Source of the DNA: Astrocystis sublimbata
Taxonomy: Eukaryota; Ascomycota; Sordariomycetes; Xylariales; Xylariaceae
DNA: 64,000 bases
Direction of reading: 5' to 3'
NCBI GenBank assembly: GCA_022453515.1
Contig: JAJNNY010000011.1
Span: 558,001 to 622,000, forward strand
Under the pieces are notes generated by a model that was not told where the DNA came from, made no database searches, and saw only the letters and a list, made by a program, of their open reading frames with translations. The translations under genes were made by a program, and so were the position numbers. Positions 33,108 to 46,700 of this stretch are shown here, piece after piece. The stretch's first letter is position 1. The number at the start of each line of letters is the position of its first letter.

Positions 33108-34197
33108 GTGTGATTTTTGGATTTGGACGCTGTGCTCTGCTGTATGTGCATCTGTGTATATACTGCCTGCTAGGTTGGGTTGGTAGGGAACGTACCTACC
33201 TATGGTTGGGCTGCGTTGGGTTGGGGAAAACGGGTGGATGTATGGATGAATAACGGCTCATGATACCCAGGGAAATGTGTATGAAGAGAGGTTGTTTTTC
33301 GACAAAGAGGACTGCATATTGGTGGCGTTATTTGAAGCCGTACCTGATACTAGATAGGGAGGTAGACATTTATCCAAAGAAACTCTCATCATCACTAGGT
33401 ATTTTGGCACTCTGGATCTAAATCTAAATTCAAATCTAACTCTGAATCTGAATCCTACTTTGACTCTCTGGTATTGGTATCTGTACCTGTGTAGTAGGTA
33501 GTAAATGCGTTATGAACCGAGTAGGTAGCTAGTATATCTGATTCCCACCCAATAGATATTTGAAGAGCGCCAGCCCTCTTCTCCCATCATCAACAGCGCA
33601 ACTCAGCAAGCAACACAGCTCATCAGACTCTCTGATACAACGAAAAAAGGCTCTCTCTCAATGATGAGAAGAAAAGAAGAAGAAAAAGAAACAAAATGGA
33701 TATCGTGCGAATGAGAATGAGTAAGGTATAATGATCCATACCGCCTGTTACAAATCCCGACACAGTTAGTTAGAAAAGAACATCCCCCTTACATTGAGAC
33801 ACACACCCACACCACACACACACCACACATCATCTTTCCCACAAGGTATTGCCCGAAAAAAACAAACAGCCAACCTACCTCCCACCCAGTTCCCATTCCA
33901 ATCCCAATCCCAATCCCTTCCAAGAGGCAGTAAGCAGCAAATAACGCCTAAACCAGACCAGATAGATACAAATCCCGAGCTTTTTGAAAGCCAAGCAAGC
34001 AAGTCCAACGCCGATTGAAATGCCGCGACCGGCGTGATAAATGATGATGATGAAGAAACCAAACCAATGGCTAGGCTAGAATACCCGAATGAATACCCAT
34101 GACGTCGCTAGTAAGCAAGCAAGCAAAAAAGGAAGCAAACAAAAAGCAAAATAGAGCTCCAGATGCCGAGAGCGAAGGACCGATTCAGTGGACCAAA
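33108..34197. other. Spacer between two convergent genes
   Basis: Both flanking genes end here, so it should hold two 3' untranslated regions. A CCTA tract lies at 33192-33202, AAATCT repeats near 33420-33450, and CA-rich and CCCAAT-rich simple sequence near 33800-33915. Confidence 0.6.
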
Positions 34198-36366
34198 TCA
34201 ATGTATGAACTCCTGCTGCCACTTCATCAAGTCGCGCGTCAAGGAATCCATCATCTCGATACAGTTCATATCTTTGAAAGCCAGACTCGGGTCTATCGCT
34301 TCGCCGCTCTCCGCACCTGGGGTCCCCGCGTCAGCCTTCTTGTTCGCTAAACTGTCGCCGTTCACTTTCGTCGTTGTCGTCGTGGGGGTATTTGCGCCTT
34401 CTGTGCCTGGTTGGCTCGGGCTGGACGCCGAATCCGACAACGGGTCGTTGACCAGCTCGACTTGCTTGCGCGTGATGAACTCGAGAATACCATGTACCCT
34501 CCTTTTCATGTCGCTCATTGTGACTTTGGAGCTCATGCCTCCTCGCCCCTTTGTATGCTTGCCAGTGGTCGTCGCCTCGTGTGATGATGTGTTCTTGGAG
34601 CTTGTCCCGTTACTGCCACCACCTCCACCACCACCACTGCCGCTGCCGCCACCGCTCTCATCTGCGTTTTTGAATTCGCGCGAGATGGACCTGGCAGGTG
34701 AGTCTTCGTGTTCGTTATCGCGGTCTTTTGTGTACTGATTCCGTCCCTTCTTCTTGGTCTGTGCGGCTTTCTTCTTTCCGGTAGCCGGCGCCTGCGGCTG
34801 GGAAACCGGAGGGGTGTCGGGTGGTGGTTGGGAGGAGGGCGGCGGTAGATCTGGGGGCTGGGCAGACTCGGTGGCTCGACTGGCACCACCGCGTGTGGCG
34901 AGGGGTACCTCGTCTGAAGGATCCGAGTCTTGTCACGGTCAGCTGTGCTCGTCATCTCGGGGAGTTTGCAAAGTGCGCCACTCACCATCGGCTCGCCGGC
35001 GTTCAGCGCGACCTTTGCGCTTGCTCGCGGCTTCTGCTCGCTTCCGTTCTTGTTCCTCGCGGCGTTCTTCTCGCTCAGCTCGTTCCCGGGCGTTTCGCAC
35101 AGTATTACGAGACCTTTTTGAGTGTCCGTTGCGAAGAGCCAGTTCGTCATCTGATTCATCAACGGTATTGGAGTCTGGGTTCTCCGGAGCTGGAGATGGG
35201 GATTTGGAGTTGGTCCGTTGGCGCTTTGCAATTGCTGTTTTACTGTAAAATGTTAGCGCCGTAAATGACAAGCTAGCGGATGTGACGAACTCTTCACTGT
35301 CGTCTCTGCCTCTTTTTGGGCGTCGGCTAGCAAGGTCACCCTCTTCCGCTGCTGTCTCTTCCTTGCTCGCTTCAATCGCACGACGTAATTGTTCTTCTTC
35401 GTCATACGCCGCGTCTCGACTGTTCATCGTGGATCGTCGTTTGGAGGCATGTTGCGCAGCTGCAGCAGCCGCAGCGGCACGCGAGGTTTTCGTGCTGCCC
35501 GGCTTGGGTGATTGTATTTCTTCCTTCGCAGCCGAGGTGGCCCGCGATACGGCCTGGGAGGGTCGATGGATTGGGAGGAAGATGGAGTATTTTTGACTGC
35601 GAATGTGCATTAGCATGACGTGATCGAGACGAAAGTGGTAGTGGTGGTATTGGACACAGCAGGTGGTAGACGTCAAATCAACGTGCGCGACGGCTTAGCC
35701 ATAGAGAATAACATTGCGACCGGGAAACAGTAGACATGGGGGAAATGAATGGTAAACTCACCCATTACTAGCTGTGAATATCTTATGTAGGTCTTTGCGG
35801 CACTGCTCGCAGTAGTATTCGACATCCTCGGGATTGGACTCTTCGGTGGTGAAGCCGACGCAAGCGCCGTGCTGCCATGTGTTGCAGATCTCGCACTGGA
35901 CGAAGAAGCCGGCGAGCTCGTCGGTGATCTCGATGGCGAAGATGTGTTTGTGGTCAATTGCGTCCTTGACGCCGTGTTTGGAGTCCTCGTCGAAGGGGGG
36001 CGGGCCGGGATAGTCGTCGTGGCCGCATATGCAGCGGACGGACTCGTCGTCCTCCTGGATGTCGTCGGGGGCGGAGGGCATGTCGACGAGCTCCAGCCTG
36101 GGGTGTTTCTCGCGGTCGTCGTCTTTGCCGTTGGCGCGGGTGCTGCGACGGCGAAGGACGGTGTCGTCGGTGGTGGTGGAGTCCTCGGGGGGCTCAGACG
36201 AGAGCGAGGCGCTGCCGGTGGATTTCTGAGGCGACCCGGTCTTGGTGAAGCCCCTGGTGGATCGTTCGACACGGCCCGAGGTGCTCGAGGTGGTGGAGGA
36301 GACTTGCGATTGGGACTGGGTGATGCGCGCGCGAGAGGAGCGTCGGGTGGGTGAGGTGCCGGCCAT
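34198..36366 (-). CDS. CTI6: PHD-finger protein, Cti6 type (Rpd3L histone deacetylase subunit)
   Basis: Chromatin reader; yeast Cti6 belongs to the Rpd3L deacetylase complex. Exons on the minus strand: 36366-35762, 35596-35291, 35242-34986, 34928-34198; 632 residues. The PHD finger is complete: Cys112, 114, 158, 161, His166, Cys169, 186 and 189, in CICG, QCEICNTWQHGACVGF and YYCEQCR. The loop between the first two Cys pairs is long (43 residues), as in other Cti6-type fingers. After it come an alanine run, an acidic then highly charged Arg/Glu coiled region (ARERAEREERREEQERKR), a Gly run, and a conserved helical C-terminus (MKRRVHGILEFITRKQVEL). The 48-bp intron 35243-35290 is a multiple of three without stops and has donor GTTCGT and branch CTAAC, so both forms can be translated. 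An in-frame TTG upstream is not used as start. Confidence 0.87.
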
Positions 36367-39300
36367 GGCTCGGGGGCCAGGCGAAGCGACGGGCTGGGAA
36401 GGGCAGGAGAGGGAGGAGGGGTCCGACGACGCGACAGAGGCCAATGGGGCGGGTTCGAAGGGAACGAGGCGACTGAGTCAGGAGAGAGGGCTGGAGTTGG
36501 ACTGGTTTAGGAAAGGTTCAGGAACAAGAGCGAAGGGGGGCGTCGTGGGTTGGAGGGTGCTGTCAGGCTGCTGTTCGAGTCAAGACGGCGAGGAATGGTG
36601 CGAGCGAGCGAAGACGAGGCGACCACCAGACAGCTCGCGGATGCGACTCGAGCAGAGCTTGGTCCTACAAAAGATGACGCGGAGGAGTAGTCGACAATCG
36701 CCTGGCGAAGACAGAGTATATCATGGCTAGATTATGGAACAATGCCTCTCGCCGTAGCTGGGAACAGGACGACGTAGGTAGTAAAAAGTCGGGTCGTGTG
36801 GGTGAGAACGGGTGAGCGAGGGAGCGAGCGAGGAAGAGGGTTACTTTTTGGCTGGGATAGCTCTTCGACAGTCAGTACCGCAGACAGGTACCTACCGCAG
36901 CACGCACACAGCACCGATGCTGCCCGTAGCAGTCAGTCAGTCCGTAAGGTAACAGTGCTGCGCGCCGAGCGGGCATCGGTAACGGGTCTTGGTATGGGTA
37001 ACCTGTGGGGTAACAGTGGAAAGACTGTGACACAGGTGACAGGCTTCGGACCATTCATCTGCCGTCATGGCAAGCCTGATTGGAGGCGCTGTGACCGAAA
37101 GACCCATCTAGGCCGCATTCGTCCTACCGCCGACCAGGATCATGATGGCAGTGTGCTTGCCAGTGCTGGGCAGCTGTGGATGTTGTCGATCCACCCGGCC
37201 ATGTGGAGACGGGTGTCAATGGCGGGGTACTCCGCCAGCCGCCTCGGATTGCCCAGGCGCTGTACCTGTTGGTTCAGGAACCGTTAGAGGGGTTTTGAAC
37301 AATACATTCCGTTGCGTCCCGTTAGGTGCCTTGAACGTCCGTCCATGTCTGTAATCATGTAGGCATTTCTTGCAAGTTACGGTGACGTACGCACACTTTC
37401 AAAGTGCCATAGCTGGTCCGTGTGGCGTGGGCGCACATGTACCTAGAACAGCGCGGAATAGATTCATGTTCTTCAAGAGACTTGGAGGACATCGGGAGGT
37501 TGACGGGGGAGCAGATTCGAGATGCGCACACCCCAATGTTCGAGCTGCGGCGATGCGATGCGTGCGATGCCTTTGGAGCTGAGTAGAATCGGGCAAATTG
37601 CTCATTCTTGAGAGTTGGCGTGGGTGGTGGACAAGTGACAAACCCAAAACAGGATTGTGTCAGCCGACGACCAATGAAAACGCCATCCTATTCAACTGAG
37701 CTGTTTCGGAAATTGAACACGACTTCCCTGGATTAACGATGAACCCTCTACCTACCTACATACATAGTACCAGATAGGAGCGAAGCAGTCTGCCAGTGGC
37801 CACCTGGGCATATACAAATCTCTCGATTCACATGCAATTTAGGCATACCTATCAACTAAGTTTGAATCATTTAGCTCGACAGTTGTGACACATGGATATT
37901 GTTAAAGATGGTATCATGGATGTGTAAGTAGTTGCTGTTCCGTGCCAATCCGTCCGAAACCGAAAGTCCACCGTAAATTGATAAGATTGCAATTGAAAGA
38001 GCGCTTGGTAATCAAACAGCTGCCCGCTATTCCGCCCACTACATGTACATTGGTAGTAGACTAAATTGCCTGACATACCTCAGGGCTACGACCGATCTAT
38101 TTATATGGAACGTCACACATCATGGTTAGGCAACCCCCTTTTGAAGGTTGTGTTGCGTCTAATACATTAATTAGGTAAAGGTAGGTAGGTGGATGAGTAT
38201 CCAAGTTGATGAACGATTTATAGGATAAGGAACGATATAGAAATAATAACAACTGGTATAAGGTATCTGAATAGTAGTAGGGGTAAAATAGTACTACATG
38301 TAGGTAAGGTCGGTTGATGGCACAAACACAGTCAGTACCTGCAGCTGGCTGGCTCGGCTGGGTGGGTGACAGGACGGACGGAACGGAACAGCCCACTGCA
38401 GAAGGTTCCTCCCTACATGTACCTTATCCACATGCCAGCCAGTGGGCTGTCTCTGTCTCGCCAAAGCCAACAACAACGCCAACCCCTGGCCCCACTGGTT
38501 AACTGATGTCCCCTCCCTGAGGTCCTTCCTAACCCACCCCCCACCAGGGCCTCTCTCCATAATGCCCGTGGCGGCGCACAGAGCACATATGATGAACAAT
38601 ACCATCCTGCAGAAGCGTAGTCATCATCATCACCACCGCTACCGAACCCTTGTCTTCTGACTCCTGTTCCGACCTCGTCCGGAACTCGTCCTCGACATCC
38701 ATCCATTGGCATATCCATTGATCGATATCCATTGATCCAACATCATTACTTAGTAACCACCCGCGGGCACCCTTTACCACCACTGTTCACCTGCGTACGT
38801 TCCGAGTCCCTCCTGCCCACGACTCAACAACTTCCTAAACTGACATCACATCACCAGCACCGCCCGCAGCCTGCTCTTCTCCAGTGCCACCCGGCCCATA
38901 GCTCTCGACAACCCTCCCGTGCCATCGAGCCCCGGAAGACATCACCTTGTGCTACTGGCACTCTCTGGAGTCTGCACTGGCTTGATCATCTCGCTCAACC
39001 CCCGAATACCCAAGCTTCCGCTGAAGCTGTATTGCAATCAGCCTTCTGCTGCTCCTAGCCAGCCCCCCCTCGCCGCCGTAGCCAGGGCTGGCCCGTCAAC
39101 GTCAACTTTTGTTGTCTGCTTGGGCATTCAGGCCGCTTGGCCCGTTTGAATCCTTCTTCTACGTCTTAGACGAGCAACGCTTGCATACCAGCTACATTCC
39201 CGTGTCACCTAGTCTCCCCTCCACGGTCCGGCCACGTTCCCTTTCTGGGGCCCCGAGAGTTTGCCTGATTATCGTGTGCAACTCAGGGGTTATTATTCTA

Positions 39301-39779
39301 CAGACAACCTGGAGGGCTAGCTCCGGCCACCTTTGCTCCTTGCTATCTGACCGGCTTGCTCGGCTGATTAGTTTGACGTTACTCTGGGCAGCTGAGCCCC
39401 CTGTTGGATTACAATCTGTGCCCAAGTGCTTGTGCCAGCAGCGGCATCCGATATGTGATGGGTAGGTAGTCCTCTCGCCGCCAGGTTTCCGTGCACGACA
39501 ACGCGCACATGCATCATATGGTCCTGGCCACGCAGATGGCAGCCGTTGCCCTCGTGGCTCCAGGCTGCTCGAGCGAGCTGCTTTCTGCTGGGTCATCGTC
39601 ACCCGACACAAGTTGTGCTCATTGCCCTGCCTCCGCTGCCATGTCATCACGTATGGCTCGGCAGCCACACCTACTCCTACCCCTGTGCTTGTTTCTGCTC
39701 ATCATGTCTCTCCGCTGGACGGCGCACGCAGTCAGCTGCCTATGGCTAATTATATCGCGATACCGTGGTTTAGGCACCC
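36367..39779. other. Long divergent spacer (3.4 kb)
   Basis: Lies between the Cti6-type gene (-) and the gene at 39800 (+). Frames of up to 163 codons occur but none looks like a protein family. CCTA/TAGG tracts at 37748-37760 and 38181-38190. The right-hand kilobase is C-rich and may be a long transcribed leader. Confidence 0.5.
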
Positions 39780-40025
39780 ATGAAAATACTCATGAAAACA
39801 TGTCGTCCGATTCGTCGTCGTCACTCTTTCCAGACCGGCCGATCCGTCCTTTGCCCAAGCGCCGGCTCCGTGAACGCATATCTCCCGACATCGCCGGTAG
39901 CATCAAATACCCCCCAGCACCTCAAGCTTGCACGCCGCTATTCGTGTACCCCTACAATCCGCGAGAAGACCCTTCGTCGTTTGGTTCAGATCTGGTGGGT
40001 GTGGGCAGTAGGGATCATGAGGTGA
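39780..40025 (+). other. Upstream overlapping reading frame (81 codons)
   Basis: An ATG at 39780 and another at 39792 in the same frame open an 81-codon frame that overlaps the presumed start at 39800 in a different frame. Both have C at -3 (weak), whereas 39800 has A at -3. It may reduce translation of the main frame by leaky scanning. Its own peptide is not conserved-looking. Confidence 0.35.
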
Positions 40026-41919
40026 AACCCGATGGGGACCCGGCACTTCGTAGGAACGCGCTCGTGGGGCATCGCAACGAGGGCTCAATTCTCACCCAGG
40101 CTCGCAGGGCACTGGGTTCTCTAGGCTTTCATGAGGGTGCGGAACAAGCAGCATCCCGTGTTCCTACACGATCTGCACAAGCGAGGCAGCCAAAGCCGCA
40201 GCCGCCACCTTCGACCGACTCGTCCGCTGACCGCTACGACTCGTTTGAGAACACAAACAACAAGAAGAAGAGGAAAATACCCATTGCAGGGGAGACGATA
40301 TTGAATGGCACGCACGTGCTCAACGAGCCAGCTACTTTCGGGATGCCCTCCCCCCCAGATACTGCGGATGACGATTGTTGTGATCATGTCCCCACAAGCA
40401 CTCCGTACTACCAGTCTGGCGGCTCTCTAAGCAACGGGCAAGGCTTATCTGGACCGGGAAGAGGGAGGTTGTTGAGTAGATCACGAAACGGTAGGAGCCC
40501 TCTCCGACCTCTAGCCGACTCGAACGCCAATAACGCCAATTGGCCTGGACAAAACATGAAGGTGCGAACAGCGGGCCAATATCCGTCGCCTCCTGCCGGT
40601 AAGTGCGAGACTCGTGTAGACATACTTACACATGCCTACGACTTCCTCCCCAGATCCCATGGTTTCACTTGCTCTTTTGTTTACTTTTCCGTTCTGTGTC
40701 CCCCTTGAACTCCGGTCGTTGTTCATCTCGTGGCTCGCTTCGCCAATAGCATCAACACATGCTTACCGTTCACCATTCTTCAGAACATTCAGGTATTATA
40801 TCTACGGCCATTGCCAGTGCTGAGAGGATACCCATTCCATCAGGTCAGGAGAACATAAGTCTTCTGCAGCAACAATTCCCACCGAAACCTACCTCCAGGT
40901 CGTCTCCCCAATTCACCTTCACTTTCGGATCGCAGAACCCCGTTTCGTGGCCAGGGTCAAATCCTGCCCCTCACAAAATGGGTGCCTCCGAGCCTCGCCG
41001 TGCTCAGCATGTCTCTGGGGCGACTGAATATCATGCCGGCGCCGTCAGAAATGCCCATTCACAGCCCGTGCCACCCGCGGGTCCGGCAAGCACCTCAACA
41101 AACACCAGCCCACCCGGTGAAGGCTCGGGCCAAAAAGTTCCCAACGTCGCCGGTACCGCCAGAAAGCCTAGATCTAAGGTCAACCCACTTCTGCAGGCCG
41201 CCAGCCGGCGCCGGAAAGAAACTGAAATCCAGAATTTCCATCATCCACCAGCGCCGGAAAACAAATGGATTTGTGAGTTCTGTGAGTACGAGACGATATT
41301 CGGCGAACCACCCAAAGCTCTCATCCAGCAATATGAAATCAAGGACCGTCGACGTCGCCGGGAGGAGGCCGAGAGACGCCGCCTTTTGGAGAAAGCGAAG
41401 ATGAAGTCTCGCAAGGGCAAGAAGGTTAATAACAACAAAGCGCCCGTTAGAAATAATAGCGTGACAGACCGCAGTGCGTCACTCCCCAACGAACCACAAC
41501 ACCATGCTAGTGGCGGTGGTCGCCCTCCTGATGACGGTGGGGAGACGTTTGACTCCGAGGACAACTACGACGAAAACCTTGCACAGGAAGGGGAAGGGCC
41601 CGCATCGATACTCGATCCAACCGGTGCGAGCACATCGTCGCAGGGTCGGTCAAGTATCCAGCCAAACCCAAGGAGTACGTCACCACGGAGCCATGGATAG
41701 CGTGCCACGCCCGAAGATGTAGACGGACTCCAGCAATATCTTGAGGATTTCCAAAAAGCCAAAAAAGCCCCTACAAATGCAGCTTTCAGACAAGATATGG
41801 CCTCAGCGACGGCCGCATTAAAAAATCGAAATCCCCTCATGTACGCCGCGGTAAAAAGGAAAGTTGAGGAAATGGAGGCTGCCGGGGCTTCAAAGCAGGA
41901 CATCAGCCGCGAGTATTAG
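39800..41919 (+). CDS. Conserved fungal protein with CxxC motif, about 628 residues
   Basis: I recognise a mould family but no function. The N-terminus, SSLFPDRPIRPLPKRRLRER, is typical and sets the start at 39800; the frame is open further up but the sequence is not protein-like. Exons 39800-40598 and 40784-41674 are joined by a 185-bp intron (an alternative acceptor at 40793 also keeps frame). Mostly disordered and Ser/Pro-rich, with a basic patch NKKKRKIPI suggesting nuclear location. The conserved core is KWICEFCEYETIFGEPPKALI, followed by a long Arg/Lys/Glu helix. A TAG stands in frame at 41698-41700, yet the same frame continues for 72 codons of protein-like sequence to a TAG at 41917. 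A 48-bp intron (41675-41722, donor GTACGT, acceptor TGTAG) bypasses it in frame, which I adopt. Confidence 0.72.
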
Positions 41920-43716
41920 GAGCATAAAAGCAGATGCGCCCAACAATGATGCTCAACGACGTGAACATCAATCAAACAGCGCTTAGGAAGGCGGTGGAGC
42001 TTAGATAAGGCAGTGATTCATGCAATTCTCATTCGGCGGTCCCTAGCCACTGGGTGGCATGGAACTTCATACCAACACAAGGCCACGGGTGGCGCAGGCA
42101 GCAGAACAAGAGCGTACTCTCGCATACCATGTCATCTTATGTCTGTGCCACTTGAGAGGTGAAGCGTGCCGGTCTTGTATATTTGAATGTATTGTTATTA
42201 TCAGTCCTCAGGGCAACCAGAGCGGCGCCTGTAAGTACCTAGGTAGTGCAGGAATTACTGTCTTCAAGAATCCTCTTTCTAACCTACTCTACCAATCGGC
42301 CAATATCCGAAAGTGTCCGTTGTGCAATCTAGCTATTGCGAATGTGGCTTAGATATTTCTCTCAAACGATGGCTGAAATGGCTTAGGCACCACGATGAGC
42401 GATTGGGCTTATTTGGGTGAGCTACTAGCATGACGTCATAGGCCAGGACGATCAACCATTGGCGGCGGGTTAGAGAATAGCTTCAACCAAATTGAGAAGA
42501 GCTACTGTGTAAGTACCTACAATTCGCCTACCTTAGTCTGGAAAGACGCGAGAGACGAATGGGCGGGCAGCTTGTCGGATATACTAGGCTGGATCTGGCT
42601 GGGGCGCGGTAATTGGACGAACGGGATAGGAGGCTGCCGAATAAGTGCGTGTGTACACGTATGTGTTGAGGTTTTAGGTGCTAAGGTAAGGCGTATGTGA
42701 TGATGATATTGGTTGGTGTTGTTTGCTGTCATCGAGAGAGTGGCCAGGTACATGCAGAGTGGACATCGCTTAGTAGGTGTAGGTGCAATGTAACCCTGAA
42801 TCGGCTTGGGTGTCTTGGTTATGTTGTAACCATTACCTACAAGACGCAGCATTATCAATTTTATTTGTATAGAATGGGAATATTGAGGTTGGTGATGAAG
42901 GAGGTAACAATTCAATTTGGACATAGAGCATATGTTTCATATCATATAGGAGAAGAGCTGTTTAATAATATTTCTATTGTTTCATCGATCTCTTTTTGTT
43001 TAATGCGGCGTTTGGATCGTATGACATAGCTGCTGACAATAGACAACTCCAGCGTGCAGGAGGAAACTTAAGCAGAGGTACCTACCTACGTCCTACCTAA
43101 TCGAGCGTTAGGGGTCCACGGGTCATTAAACATGCTCCATCAGATCGAAGTGACTAACCGTAACGGGACGATCGATGTTCCCTTATTCGGTTTGAACAGT
43201 TCTCTAGAGTGTAGAGGATCGCCCGCAGCGTCATCGTTTTGAGCCGGCAGTTCAGTCCAGGCTCCAGTTCAACGAAACAGAGTTGCGCATAATGTCCACG
43301 TCGAGCTAACCTGAAGCTAAGGAGCAAGACCATCGCAGGGTGAATTTTTGGCTCAAGAAGGGACTTCCCATTTCATTCCAGGGACTTGATCTGCTTCATC
43401 ATCCCATCCACATAATCAGTTCATCATCGTTCATGCGCACGTCCAGAGTCGCGACCTGACCCTCAATCTACCCTCCCTCTTTCCCCTTCAATAGTAGTTC
43501 ATACCTGTCGCATTGGTATACTATCGTCGACATTGCTACTGCACTCACTTTCAGTCGCGAACACCCCGAACACCAACCAACACCCCTCATCACGCAGCGT
43601 CCAGCGTTCAGCAGCTTATTTATACCCATGCGAATTTCATAGCATCGCAATCGCAGCTTTAACCAGGCTCTTGGCTTCGGTCCGGGCCGTGTCCGCATCA
43701 ACATCACATCTTCAAT
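41920..43716. other. Spacer with no supported gene
   Basis: Frames of up to 110-140 codons, none family-like. A CCTA tract lies at 43079-43099. The last 300 bases, rich in C and T, are probably the leader of the next gene. Confidence 0.5.
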
Positions 43717-46700
43717 ATGTTTACTGGATCGAGGAGGCGTCGGCCTCCACCACCTGTAAGTACTCGCATGGTGGGCGCATATGGCACGCGTCGCAGACTG
43801 CTGGTGCCTGTGGCCCTATCGTCACTCGAGCAGTCGTTTCACAAATGTCTTGTTGTCAACCTCGACCGCGAGGTCCGCCCTGTCTCCATATTGGTCGCCC
43901 TGTCTGGTGCTGCGTTATGCGAGTAGCGATTTGGTGCCAGTGCGCCTTACGTTGAACCAGTCGCCGTGGCGGATTCCAACGCATTACATTGTCTCCTACA
44001 TCTGCTAAACCGATGACTTGATCGTGCGCCATATCGCTAATATAGAATGACTTTAGCAGCCCTTGAACTCAGCTACTGCAAATCCCAATGCGGCAACGGC
44101 TGCATCGGCCGCTTTCATGTCTGCGGCGAACCCAAACCCGAACAAGGCGTTATCATCAGCTGCCGCTGCCGCCGCCCTCCGAGCGCGCCCTCATACGCCT
44201 ACCAACGTTGCCGAGGTGCAGACCAAACGGACTGCGCGCCGTAGCGCTTCCATATCCTCCTCCGGGAGCGCTCGAAACGGCTCACAACCACCTAACGATC
44301 GCGCTCCACTCCAGAGGCGCGGCAGCACATCCAGCATGACAGATCGCACGTTCCGCTCCCCTTCTCCTCATGGCCGGTCGTCAAAACCAGTTGCGGCTGA
44401 AGAACAACCGCCTGTTCCGAAGATCCCCGACAGTCACAAACGCTCTACGACGAGTTCGAGGACAGCAGGGGTTGGCATGCAGAACTTTAGGACGGCGTCG
44501 CAGAAGATGGCTAGTGAGCCCCCTTCTTATTATGTCCAGCCCACTGGCGACGTGAGCAACGTGCGAAGGTCGGATTCTGTTATAAAGGCGGCTGAGGCTC
44601 AGTCGCCGCCTCGTCCGCAGCAATCCGGCAGATCGGATAGTAGGAACTCGATAAATTATTCCTATCCCATTGGGTTTCGCCCGCAATCACCCCCGCTATC
44701 TCCGGTTCCACGCTCTGCGCCCCGCGTGAAATCCCCCCGCCCGACGACCTCTTCCCCGGATGGCAGCCAGCAGCTAGTGTACGACCCTAATTCGAGGAGG
44801 ATGGTTCCCAAACCTCATACCGACGAACCTGTTGCTGAATATGAAGTCAAGCAACCTACGACAAAGTCCTCGAAGAGGAGGAAGGATGGTTCTGTACGGA
44901 GAGAGGGAAGCCAACTCGCCAAAGGAACGGTCGCCAGGGCGACGGGCACCATGGTCACTGAGAGCAAAAAATCGCGCCAGCCACTTAGTCGAGAAGAGCC
45001 GGTAGCGAGTGAGCCCCAACCCGAGGAACGCACGGCGGCAACAGATTTTGAGCCCACAGCCCTGTCGGCAAATGACGACATCATTGATTCTAGCCGGCCA
45101 CCGCAGTCACTGGAGTCAAGGGAGCCAAGGGAATCAAATACCAGGGACATCCCATCATCAGCGCCCGAATCTTCTAATGCAACTGAAATGAATGGCCGGT
45201 CAGGAACCCCGATCCACGAACCAGTGGTTAGCACTCCACAATATGAGCCTACGGTCAAGAAGGAGGAGCCCCAGGCGCGAAACCACCCCAAAGATTCACA
45301 ACCAGTGTTGGATGCACTGGACACTATACCAACTCGACAAGCTGTATTTGACAGCTCTGGTCTCTCAAAGCCGAGTCAAAAGTCGGAAGTTCATGATTTC
45401 GCTTCAAACGCTGATCCCCACGTCGTGACCGCTACCGAAGAGCCGAAAATAGCAGAAGAGAAAGATGAGCAGAAACTCTTAATTGCAGAAAACAAGCCTG
45501 TAGCTGTCCTCGCCGCCGAGACCGGCGACTTGAGACGCTCAATTTCCATTAGCCCTGCGCGACAAGCTCGATTCGCATCGGATCCTGCCGAAAATCTCGC
45601 TATAAGACATGCTCCTCCGCCTCGTTCGGCCTCTCCGATTAAATCTGCTTTAAAAAATAACAGCCCGTTGCCGCGTGAAACCTCACCACCAGATAATGTT
45701 TCGGATCTATCGGGGTCTGGTGCTGTGTCGCCAATGCCACGCAAAAAGTCCGTTCGTGTCAGTTTTGACGACAACGGTCCCGTCGTCTTTGAGGATTCAT
45801 CATCGGCAGCAGGGATGGACTCACCATCTAGTCAAAGCCCACAGAGCTCCAAGCGAGCCTGGTTCAGCACTATCGGGCGCAACAAGAAGAAGGACCTTGC
45901 TTTGGACGACGACGAAGTTATGAAACCACGACCAGCACTGCCGAGCTTCGGCAGTATTCGGGAGAAAAAGAAGCGAGAGCTTGAGGAACGTCCACTTGTT
46001 CGTCCGGTAGAACCTGAACAACCGGTTGCAACGTCGTCATCCCCAGAACTACGTCCCCAAAGTTCGAGCACGCTGAACGATTCAGAAACGACCGAAGAGC
46101 CTCTGTTGGGCCAGTCGAATGATGTTGCTATCGGTGCCTTATTGGCGCAGGATCATTCTTCGCGCATCGCAGCCAACACATCACGTTTTAGGGAACCGTT
46201 GCCACCGGTTGTGACCTCGATCGAGGGATCCGGCTACAGCTCCGATAGTCTCCACAGTTCCGATGGTGAAGAATCAACTGGCAATGAAATGGGCATTGGC
46301 GGAATGGATTCCAGTGTAATGAGCACACAATTAACGCAACCGGACACAGATGATGTTGCACAACACTCCGAAACTGACAAATTTGCCCCCGCAACTGCTG
46401 AGCAGCAGACAATTCCGCAGATATCAATAGTCGAACCAAGTCCCATGCGCCCTGAGCCTGAATTAAGTGCCGATAGATCAGCCGGTGCTCAGTATTTCGA
46501 TGTTCCGGGCGGCTTTCCCGACACCGAATCAGATTTAGGGGATGAAAGCCAATTGAAGAATACGAACCAGTCTGTCGAATCAGCCTCCAGTGCTGCCATC
46601 TTCGAACCTAATGTTGGGACCATTGAACCCGGTCAGGAGGACACCCTGCCGCAAACTACACTCGATACAGTCACGAATCTGAAAGCTCCGGAGGTCGCAA

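Noticed and set aside
35869..36354. 161-codon plus-strand frame opposite the PHD finger
   Set aside because: Antisense to the zinc-finger exon and composed mostly of Gly and Val runs.
36796..37287. 163-codon frame in the divergent spacer
   Set aside because: Non-ATG start, low-quality composition, no repeat of any known family pattern.
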